From positions 1 to 26,623 of IMG/VR virus record IMGVR_UViG_3300001472_000134: a DNA stretch of 26,623 bases; one strand, written 5' to 3'. A program made the translations under genes and the position numbers. The DNA is from a virus. The notes below the pieces were generated by a model, which was not told the origin of the DNA, made no database searches, and saw only the letters and a program-made list of their open reading frames with translations. Positions 22,783 through 26,623 of this stretch are shown here, piece after piece. Each line of letters opens with the position of its first letter. The first letter of the stretch is position 1.

Positions 22783-22918
22783 CTTTTTCCTTTAGTAGTG
22801 TGAAGGCTTCAGTTATATACTCATCAATAGTCATACCTCTTTCGGTTGCTTGTTGATTCATAGCGTCCCACATCTCTTGTGAGATTTGATACTCTTTGCC
22901 TTCGAATTTAATTTGCAA
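22763..22918 (-). CDS. 51-aa ribbon-helix-helix-like protein, TTG start
   Basis: The frame from TTG at 22918 gives a first strand MQIKFEGKEYQIS followed by two helices (QEMWDAMNQQATERGMT and IDEYITEAFTLLKEK), the plan of small RHH repressors of the Arc/MetJ type. GAGG lies 10 nt upstream and the start overlaps the lysozyme end. An ATG start would remove the strand that contacts DNA in this family. A regulator of the late genes is possible; no operator was identified. Confidence 0.6.
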   Translation of the reverse strand: MQIKFEGKEYQISQEMWDAMNQQATERGMTIDEYITEAFTLLKEKDAKHKQ

Positions 22919-23333
22919 ACAGGTCTGCCTCAGCTTGTCTTCTTCTTGTAAGTCCTTCTAAAACTTTGCCACCTGCTTTATTCCATCTCATCATTTGAGC
23001 TGGTACACCTGCATAATCTCCTGCGTTTAATACTTTCAAAAGCGTACTTGCTTTTAAGTTTCCAACTCCTAGATTATAAACCCATGATACCATAGCATCA
23101 AACTGGTTTTGGTTTAATTCAACAGTTACTAAGCCAGTAATATAACTTTCATATTCATTTAGTTCTTCTACTAGCATTTCATTTGCTGTATTTTCTGAAA
23201 TAACCATACCTTGTTGCACATCTTTAGTGTGCCCGTAGCCTATTGTCCATACGCCTGCAGCGCATTGATAAGCATTTAATTCTAGACCTTCAAAATGTTT
23301 AATCATTTCTAGTCCTTTTGTTCCTATATTCAT
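22908..23333 (-). CDS. Phage lysozyme (glycoside hydrolase 24)
   Basis: The 141-aa endolysin has the GH24 E-8-C/D-5-T arrangement: Glu15 in HFEG, Cys24 in YQCAAG and Thr30 in WTIGYGHT. The C-terminal helices include WVYNLGVGNLKASTLL and the final GLTRRRQAEADLF. It cleaves peptidoglycan. There is no signal peptide with this start (ATG at 23333, AGGA upstream), so export should rely on a holin. Longer readings to 23444 belong to another gene's frame overlap. Confidence 0.93.
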   Translation of the reverse strand: MNIGTKGLEMIKHFEGLELNAYQCAAGVWTIGYGHTKDVQQGMVISENTANEMLVEELNEYESYITGLVTVELNQNQFDAMVSWVYNLGVGNLKASTLLKVLNAGDYAGVPAQMMRWNKAGGKVLEGLTRRRQAEADLFAN

Positions 23334-23340
23334 TTGTGTC

Positions 23341-23646
23341 CTATATGTAGAAGCTTTCGCCACAGCCGCAGCGTCCACTCTCTTGATTATTTGTGATAAG
23401 AAACTCTTCATTAAGTCCATTAACCACCCAATCCAATTTTGCATCTGTTAGATACTCCTTGCTGTATATATCAATTACTAATATATCTTGATATATCATA
23501 TCAGTTAAGTCAGGACTCTCGGCATAACTTAACTCATATGTATATCCACCACAACCTCCACCCGATACTTTAAGGCGAGCGCCCCAAGCAGAGCTTGAGG
23601 CGACTCTTTCTTTTAACATTGCTAAGGCATTGTCTGTTATCTTCAT
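23341..23646 (-). CDS. A-type Fe-S carrier (IscA/ErpA/HesB family)
   Basis: The 101-aa protein has the three conserved cysteines of the family: Cys32 in GGGCGGYTY and Cys93/Cys95 in GRCGCGESF. These bind or pass iron-sulfur clusters. The start is ATG at 23646, which overlaps the stop of the 52-aa membrane gene as ATGA; a longer reading to 23712 would read that gene in another frame. It is placed between hsp20 and lysozyme, next to redox genes. It could supply clusters to host or phage proteins. Confidence 0.92.
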   Translation of the reverse strand: MKITDNALAMLKERVASSSAWGARLKVSGGGCGGYTYELSYAESPDLTDMIYQDILVIDIYSKEYLTDAKLDWVVNGLNEEFLITNNQESGRCGCGESFYI

Positions 23647-23801
23647 AATATTGGTAGCATCGCTAGATACATTGTTCCAAAGCATACTGTAAACATAATA
23701 ATTACCTCGCACAACTCCCCATCTGGGCAGTATTTGTCTTTAACTTCTTGAATCGCTTGCAACTTGGCATAACGATTAAAGAATCGTTTTGCATATTGCA
23801 T
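23643..23801 (-). CDS. 52-aa single-span membrane protein coupled to iscA-like gene
   Basis: It starts MQYAKRFFNRYAKLQAIQEV, has a middle with two cysteines (YCPDGELCE) and ends in a hydrophobic span (about residues 33-52). AGGAG lies 9 nt before the ATG and overlaps the hsp20 stop, and the TGA overlaps the IscA ATG. No family is recognised. The paired cysteines could bind metal. Confidence 0.72.
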   Translation of the reverse strand: MQYAKRFFNRYAKLQAIQEVKDKYCPDGELCEVIIMFTVCFGTMYLAMLPIL

Positions 23802-23811
23802 AGAGTTTCTC

Positions 23812-24243
23812 CTAGCCTATTGTAATCGTCTTAGGCTTTTCTTCATCAGGTGTATTTACCTGTAGGTTAATAACTAACATACCATTTTTGAATCCCGCGT
23901 CGGATATCTCTACCCAATCGCCCAAAGTGAAAATTCTGCTAAAGGTTTTACCACTTAGTCCTTTATGGACATAGCGTTCCTCTCCAGAATCAAGACCTTG
24001 CTTTTCTGTTCCTTCTATAGTAAGTTTATTTTTGTGTTGCTTGATGTCGATATCATCTTTTGACCAACCTGGCAGAGCCATTTCAATACGGTAGCCCGTA
24101 TCTCCAACTGCTACTAAGTTGTATCTTGGATAGTTAGTCAAGGGTGAACTCTCGTTCCTCCTAGTTAATTCCTTGTTCAAGCGATCAAATCCGACAAATA
24201 ATTTGTCGAAGTCGTTAAAGTTTAATGCTGTTAATCCAGTCAT
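23812..24243 (-). CDS. Small heat shock protein (Hsp20/IbpA-like)
   Basis: The 143-aa protein has an alpha-crystallin domain (about 38-130) with YRIEMALPGWSKDDIDI (51-67), the GMLVINL motif (121-127) and a C-terminal ITI (140-142) that links dimers. It prevents aggregation of unfolded proteins. Hsp20 is common in marine T4-like phages. Expression should be controlled by the 220-nt structured leader at 24244-24467. AGGAG lies upstream of the ATG. Confidence 0.93.
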   Translation of the reverse strand: MTGLTALNFNDFDKLFVGFDRLNKELTRRNESSPLTNYPRYNLVAVGDTGYRIEMALPGWSKDDIDIKQHKNKLTIEGTEKQGLDSGEERYVHKGLSGKTFSRIFTLGDWVEISDAGFKNGMLVINLQVNTPDEEKPKTITIG

Positions 24244-24467
24244 TGGTTTCTCCTATATTCGGCTCCTTTCGGCAGCCTCTATGAGTCCCTTTCGGCAACT
24301 CGGTTATTATAATACTATGTCTAACAAAACCCGACCACTGGTGGAAGTGGTGCTCCTAACCTCGCCCTCGGAACGCTTATGTTTCCTACTCGTGCCAGAC
24401 ATATCGTGGGTTTTGATTTGGAAGTCCCCACAACTCCGCATAAAATCATGTAAAATATAAAATTTTA
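24244..24467 (-). promoter_or_regulatory. Structured 5' leader RNA ahead of hsp20
   Basis: Reading from about 24467 to the ATG. Helix A: 24415-24408 with 24332-24325 (8 bp, CAAAACCC/GGGUUUUG). Helix B: 24403-24397 with 24322-24316 (7 bp). Their order (A5', B5', A3', B3') makes a pseudoknot. Hairpins inside are CCACU/AGUGG (24350-24335) and GGAA/UUCC (24386-24370). Two tandem hairpins follow at 24301-24283 and 24277-24261, each with a GAAA loop and an upstream bulged G (GCCGAAAGG). Part of helix A can instead pair GUGGG (24431-24427) with CCCAC (24410-24406). This could be a riboswitch, thermosensor or stable RNA; I recognise no known class. Confidence 0.68.
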
Positions 24468-24474
24468 CTCTATT

Positions 24475-24503
24475 ATTATATCAAAAAAATACCACCATGT
24501 CAA
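24475..24503 (-). promoter_or_regulatory. Sigma-70 promoter of the hsp20 to glutaredoxin unit
   Basis: TTGACA (24503-24498), 17-bp spacer, TATAAT (24480-24475), preceded by AGTTC. It gives a leader of about 220 nt before hsp20. Confidence 0.9.
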
Positions 24504-24513
24504 GAACTAAATT

Positions 24514-24654
24514 TCAGTCCTCATCAAAGTCTATCTGGCCGTCTGCTTTCAGATAATCTAGGGTATGTCCGATTCCTTGTCTACGCCCAACATTATACAT
24601 GATATGTCCACTAGCAAGAGCCGTGAATACAATCCAAACTACTTGCCAATCCAT
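24514..24654 (-). CDS. 46-aa membrane peptide
   Basis: It reads MDWQVVWIVFTALASGHIMY with one N-terminal span, then a hydrophilic part ending GQIDFDED. AGAGGAG lies 8 nt upstream. It overlaps the previous gene by 16 nt and ends 11 nt before the next -35 box. No family is recognised. Confidence 0.66.
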   Translation of the reverse strand: MDWQVVWIVFTALASGHIMYNVGRRQGIGHTLDYLKADGQIDFDED

Positions 24655-24929
24655 TCTACATCTCCTCTTGGTATTACTTGATACGCGCCTTTGTTGTAAG
24701 CGGGAGCTACTGTGAACTTTTTACTTTCTTCAACCTTCCAAGAATTATCTTCAGTTTTATACTTAGTTTTACTACTAGTTTTTAGACTCGGTATCTTTGG
24801 GGTTGTGTCTGGCGTCTTAAAATTTTTAGTTTTTTGTGCTACAAAGTCAGGTCTAGCCTTCTTTTTGTAAGCATTTGTTTTTCTTTTGCGACCACTCGGA
24901 GAGTAACGCATACTGCCTTGTATTATCAT
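24639..24929 (-). CDS. Small basic hypothetical protein (96 aa)
   Basis: The protein is very basic at the front (SPSGRKRKTNAYKKKARP), with a Ser/Thr/Lys-rich middle and a short end (NKGAYQVIPRGDVEWIGK). It looks partly unfolded and could bind nucleic acid. AAGGA precedes the ATG at 24929; a second ATG at 24911 is possible. It is the first gene after the promoter at 24960. Confidence 0.6.
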   Translation of the reverse strand: MIIQGSMRYSPSGRKRKTNAYKKKARPDFVAQKTKNFKTPDTTPKIPSLKTSSKTKYKTEDNSWKVEESKKFTVAPAYNKGAYQVIPRGDVEWIGK

Positions 24930-24959
24930 AAAATTCCTTATTTATTTTTTATATAATAT

Positions 24960-24988
24960 ATTATACTACTTTTGTGAAGCCAAGTCAA
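24960..24988 (-). promoter_or_regulatory. Sigma-70 promoter of the 96-aa and 46-aa genes
   Basis: TTGACT (24988-24983), 17-bp spacer, TATAAT (24965-24960). The leader is about 24 nt with AAGGA. It forms a divergent pair with the rightward promoter at 25020. Confidence 0.85.
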
Positions 24989-25019
24989 GAAAAATATGAA
25001 GGGTTGCTGAAAATAGTTC

Positions 25020-25048
25020 TTGACATTGGAACTTAATTTTGTTATAAT
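25020..25048 (+). promoter_or_regulatory. Rightward sigma-70 promoter, leaderless
   Basis: TTGACA (25020-25025), 17-bp spacer, TATAAT (25043-25048), preceded by AGTTC. ATG at 25055 begins 6 nt after the -10 box. It is the only strong promoter on the plus strand. Confidence 0.9.
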
Positions 25049-25054
25049 ACACTC

Positions 25055-25228
25055 ATGGAAAATAATAATAAATGGACGGATAAGCAAGTTCGCGAACTAA
25101 AGAAGCTGTATGGAAATCATTCAGCCGCTGAACTCGCAATACACTTCAACAAATCGCCTTCAGCGATTACTTCCAAAGTTCATTATCTAAGAAAGCGAGG
25201 TTGGTCTTTCGATACTACGCGTAGATGA
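25055..25228 (+). CDS. 57-aa Myb/SANT-like protein
   Basis: It starts MENNNKWTDKQVRELKKLYG, continues NHSAAELAIHFNKSPSAITS and ends KVHYLRKRGWSFDTTRR. This is one complete Myb-like module close to those in the 13382 and 17764 genes. No leader is expected from the promoter. Its TGA overlaps the bS21 ATG (ATGA), so it is translated with bS21. It could regulate the divergent promoter, but this is inferred. Confidence 0.78.
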   Translation: MENNNKWTDKQVRELKKLYGNHSAAELAIHFNKSPSAITSKVHYLRKRGWSFDTTRR

Positions 25229-25452
25229 GGAGAGGAGAGCAACAACAACCTAATTTTGACCGAATGCTACGCACTTTTCGAAATAAGATGAAAAGAAGTG
25301 GCAAACTTGAAAAACTACGAGAGAAAGAATACTATGAGAAACCTGCACAGAAGAAACAGCGTCTCAAAAATGCTGCAAAGCGGAGAGAATCTCGTAGACA
25401 ACGCGAAGAAATGTTAAGACCTCAGCGAGGACACTTCTCCAAGCGCAGATAA
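25225..25452 (+). CDS. rpsU: Ribosomal protein bS21
   Basis: The 75-aa, strongly basic protein has the bS21 pattern: FDRMLRTFRNKMKRSG (11-26), LREKEYYEKP (31-40) and the basic helix KKQRLKNAAKRRESRR (43-58). In cells, bS21 sits on the 30S subunit near the anti-Shine-Dalgarno and affects start-codon choice. Marine phages, including some of SAR11, are known to encode it. Here it is coupled to a Myb-like gene on the only rightward transcript. It has no Shine-Dalgarno of its own. Confidence 0.88.
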   Translation: MRRGEQQQPNFDRMLRTFRNKMKRSGKLEKLREKEYYEKPAQKKQRLKNAAKRRESRRQREEMLRPQRGHFSKRR

Positions 25453-25561
25453 TTACTTCTTCCTACTTAAAAAATACACTTTTTTATGTTAACTCAAACC
25501 TTCACAGTCAATTCATTCGATGACATACTCAAAAATATTACTAGCTATTTTGTTAAACTTG

Positions 25562-25570
25562 TGGTATAAT
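25562..25570 (+). promoter_or_regulatory. Possible extended -10 promoter
   Basis: TGGTATAAT fits an extended -10 element. No good -35 is present at the usual distance. RNA from here would include the hairpins at 25640-25720. Confidence 0.35.
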
Positions 25571-25639
25571 ATATACAATAATTGATAATAACATTGCTAA
25601 TTACTATTCATTCAATTCAACAAAACATAAGTTAAGAGC

Positions 25640-25680
25640 ATCGCTTGAGCGAGACGCTCCCCTAGGAGCGGTGAAGCGAT
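25640..25680. other. Strong nested hairpin with alternative pairing
   Basis: ATCGCTT (25640-25646) pairs with AAGCGAT (25674-25680), and inside it CGCTCC (25655-25660) pairs with GGAGCG (25665-25670) around CCTA. GAGCG (25647-25651) can instead pair with CGCTC (25655-25659), excluding the inner stem. An outer CATCG/CGATG pairing (25639-25643 with 25684-25688) is also possible. Confidence 0.65.
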
Positions 25681-25694
25681 AACCGATGTCTCTC

Positions 25695-25720
25695 TTAATC
25701 GTTGTTGCTAATGCGATTAA
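25695..25720. other. Second hairpin in the noncoding region
   Basis: TTAATCG (25695-25701) and CGATTAA (25714-25720) form a 7-bp stem with a 12-nt loop, directly after the nested hairpin. Confidence 0.5.
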
Positions 25721-25762
25721 AGCAATCGATTATACCACGATTCAAACTCCACCTCAACGGGG

Positions 25763-25811
25763 TTATCAACATCTAAACTAATTTACTACAAAACCATCAA
25801 ATTTATCCACT
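25763..25811 (+). other. Two DnaA-box-like 9-mers
   Basis: TTATCAACA (25763-25771) and TTATCCACT (25803-25811) each differ at one position from TTATNCACA. A third, TTATCCAGA, is near 26042. Such sites arise by chance in AT-rich DNA, so origin function is only a suggestion. Confidence 0.25.
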
Positions 25812-25928
25812 TATAAATCCCAATAACTTACGCCAATTCAAAATTTTTTAAGTCGTTTTTACTCAACTGACTGCGTTAAATTCTACCTATACCTGTGCAA
25901 ATTTCCCCTAGACTATTTAATTTTAGCG

Positions 25929-25950
25929 ACCCCGCTACGGTTTAGTTAAG
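25929..25950 (+). repeat. 22-bp direct repeat, copy 1
   Basis: The 22-mer ACCCCGCTACGG plus TTTAGTTAAG is identical to the copy at 25975-25996 (period 46 nt). A TAGCG/CGCTA hairpin (25924-25937) overlaps it. Confidence 0.8.
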
Positions 25951-25953
25951 GTT

Positions 25954-25984
25954 GTAGCGTTGAGGGTTAGAACAACCCCGCTAC
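25954..25984. other. Hairpin between the repeats
   Basis: GTAGCG (25954-25959) pairs with CGCTAC (25979-25984) and GGGTT (25964-25968) with AACCC (25974-25978), giving 11 base pairs with a 4-nt bulge and 5-nt loop. The 3' arm is part of repeat copy 2. Confidence 0.55.
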
Positions 25985-25996
25985 GGTTTAGTTAAG
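25975..25996 (+). repeat. 22-bp direct repeat, copy 2
   Basis: Identical to 25929-25950. It includes the stop codon of the 27-aa leftward peptide. Confidence 0.8.
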
Positions 25997-26075
25997 AACA
26001 GCTGTCTAATATAAACATTAGTACAGCTATCCAAAACATCATTATCCAGAATTTGCCTTCTGTCCAATTATTCAT
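25992..26075 (-). CDS. 27-aa membrane micro-peptide
   Basis: It reads MNNWTEGKFWIMMFWIAVLM then FILDSCS: a short polar start and one membrane span. Its ATG overlaps the stop of the next micro-gene as ATGA. The size makes it uncertain, but the coupling with two upstream frames supports it. Confidence 0.5.
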   Translation of the reverse strand: MNNWTEGKFWIMMFWIAVLMFILDSCS

Positions 26076-26158
26076 GACTTAGGCGTTCCGTCAAAGAACA
26101 AAAAGTATATGCCAGTTATGATAAACATATACAGTATTAAATCAAATGCAATTTCCAT
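26072..26158 (-). CDS. 28-aa membrane micro-peptide
   Basis: It reads MEIAFDLILYMFIITGIYFL then FFDGTPKS: one membrane span with a short polar end. Its ATG overlaps the stop of the 85-aa gene as TAATG. The Shine-Dalgarno is weak. Confidence 0.5.
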   Translation of the reverse strand: MEIAFDLILYMFIITGIYFLFFDGTPKS

Positions 26159-26415
26159 TAGTGTAAACTATCCCTATATTTCATAAATTCATCTACTCCT
26201 AATTCTTCACTAGAATCAATCCATGCAGTATCTATCTCCACTTCTTGTTCATCAGTTTCAACGATTGTTAACCTCTCGTCACTTTCTCCAGCACAGTAAT
26301 CATCTAGTAATTCTTCTGCCTGTCTTTCTGTTTCTGCTAGTATTTCTACTTCTTCTAAAACATATACTGTTTTCTCTACTTTAGCAAAATATTTTTTCAT
26401 TACATGGTCAGCCAT
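26158..26415 (-). CDS. Acidic hypothetical protein (85 aa), DpnD/PcfM-like strand pattern
   Basis: The protein has MKKYFAKVEKTVYVLEEVEI (6-25), then AETERQAEELLDDYC and an acidic C-terminus. The strand-helix plan with KVEKTVYVLEEVEILAE resembles DpnD-PcfM-type small domains, but this is weak. The ATG at 26415 has GGAGG 9 nt upstream, and one at 26430 belongs to the ribosome-binding site region. It overlaps the upstream partial gene by 8 nt. Confidence 0.6.
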   Translation of the reverse strand: MADHVMKKYFAKVEKTVYVLEEVEILAETERQAEELLDDYCAGESDERLTIVETDEQEVEIDTAWIDSSEELGVDEFMKYRDSLH

Positions 26416-26623
26416 TATCAGCACCTCCATTAATAGTATCGTGCAAGAACTTAATATCTTGCTTCGGGGCTTTCTCTAGTCCCATAATTTTACTACTAGG
26501 TATTTCTAACAGCATAGCTAGATTTTCTACTAACTGTGCTTTTGTCACAGGTATCTCGCCTGTCTTTGTTTTGTAGACAGCTTTTCTATATACGCCTTCT
26601 CTACTTAGCTTTCCTATGATAGA
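26408..26623 (-). CDS. Hypothetical protein, C-terminal part
   Basis: The frame is open from the right edge to a TGA at 26408-26410, giving 71 visible residues. It includes SREGVYRKAVYKTKTGEIPV, a helix KAQLVENLAMLLEIPSSKI and APKQDIKFLHDTI. The start lies outside the window. No family is recognised. Confidence 0.6.
   Translation of the reverse strand, partial: SIIGKLSREGVYRKAVYKTKTGEIPVTKAQLVENLAMLLEIPSSKIMGLEKAPKQDIKFLHDTINGGADNG

Larger units (their letters stand above)
25453..25991. other. Noncoding convergent region with hairpins, repeats and possible promoter
   Basis: No credible gene is visible in these 539 nt. It lies between the rightward bS21 and the leftward end of the 26.1-26.6 kb group. 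It contains an extended -10-like TGGTATAAT on the plus strand (25562-25570), nested hairpins at 25636-25720, two DnaA-box-like 9-mers and the first full copy of a 22-bp repeat plus most of the second. A weak A/T hairpin (AAAAAA...TTTTTT, around 25470-25486) follows bS21. It may hold a noncoding RNA, terminators or an origin. Confidence 0.6.

Noticed and set aside
23334-23444. Longer lysozyme with an N-terminal hydrophobic stretch
   Set aside because: The extension is the IscA-like gene read in another frame; ATG at 23333 has a Shine-Dalgarno and the normal GH24 start.
24173-24460. Rightward open frame of 95 codons across the hsp20 leader
   Set aside because: It runs antisense to hsp20 and its structured leader, has no Shine-Dalgarno or promoter and no recognisable protein features.
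25466-25490. Intrinsic terminator after bS21
   Set aside because: The stem is only A/T pairs with a small loop and lacks a GC core, so termination is doubtful.
25487-25570. Rightward frame of 27 codons (MLTQTFTVNSFDD...)
   Set aside because: It lacks a Shine-Dalgarno, has no recognisable features and its end overlaps the possible -10 element.
25636-25720. tRNA gene
   Set aside because: No T-loop sequence, anticodon stem or CCA-proximal acceptor pairing fits.
25929-25996. Short CRISPR-like array
   Set aside because: Only two copies with a 24-nt gap and no cas genes, leader or further repeats.

Overview
The window is a dense, AT-rich piece of a lytic tailed-phage genome. It carries the replication, recombination and nucleotide-metabolism region plus a block of host-takeover, redox and lysis genes. 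No structural or packaging gene is visible. A set of genes familiar from marine phages of Gram-negative bacteria suggests an ocean origin: a T4 gp46/gp47-like pair, a family A polymerase, MazG, DUF3310, Hsp20, an A-type Fe-S carrier, glutaredoxin, peroxiredoxin and ribosomal protein bS21. The membrane-anchored c-type cytochrome points to a respiring Gram-negative host. The host and the exact phage genus cannot be named from the sequence alone.

Layout. Almost every gene reads leftwards on the minus strand, with start/stop overlaps (ATGA, TAATG) typical of translational coupling. From right to left: (i) 26.6-26.0 kb, a leftward run of small genes ending in two 27-28 aa membrane peptides; (ii) 26.0-25.45 kb, a convergent noncoding stretch with strong hairpins, a 22-bp direct repeat and weak DnaA-box-like sites; (iii) 25.45-25.05 kb, the only rightward genes, a 57-aa Myb-like protein and ribosomal protein bS21; (iv) 24.93-20.93 kb, small membrane and basic proteins, then a long structured leader RNA followed by hsp20, a 52-aa membrane protein, an iscA-like gene, lysozyme, small genes, a candidate holin, a 57-aa membrane protein, cytochrome c and glutaredoxin; (v) 20.9-17.1 kb, a conserved family protein, MazG, DUF3310, HTH, a Myb-like protein and a PC4-like protein; (vi) 17.1-14.1 kb, an NAD+-dependent DNA ligase split into two genes with three genes between; (vii) 14.1-9.85 kb, a four-module Myb-like protein, DnaB-like helicase, ParB-like protein, primase and HNH nuclease; (viii) 9.8-0 kb, DNA polymerase, a methyltransferase-like protein, UvsW-like helicase, SSB, peroxiredoxin, SbcD/SbcC-like recombination proteins, a resolvase-like nuclease and the start of a 5'-3' exonuclease.

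Regulation. Nine near-consensus sigma-70 promoters (TTGACA or TTGACT/TTGACAc forms, exactly 17 bp, TATAAT) are visible, eight leftward and one rightward. Most share an upstream AGTTC motif next to the -35 box. At five of them the start codon lies only 6-8 nt after the -10 box, so the transcript should begin at or next to the AUG (leaderless). These five drive DNA polymerase, the ligase N-terminal gene, two Myb-like genes and the 198-aa protein. At a sixth the ATG lies only 2 nt after the -10 box. Two others have short Shine-Dalgarno leaders, and one has a leader of about 220 nt predicted to fold into a pseudoknot and two GAAA-capped hairpins ahead of hsp20.

Most notable are the frequent leaderless genes together with a phage bS21, the structured hsp20 leader, a phage c-type cytochrome with a small membrane partner, the redox/Fe-S gene set, the split ligase, the family of Myb-like proteins and the structured noncoding region at 25.5-26.0 kb. 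Several genes shorter than 60 codons were found by reading the sequence directly: 21600-21773, 22433-22573, 22763-22918, 23643-23801, 24514-24654, 25055-25228, 25992-26075 and 26072-26158, plus two partial genes at the window edges.
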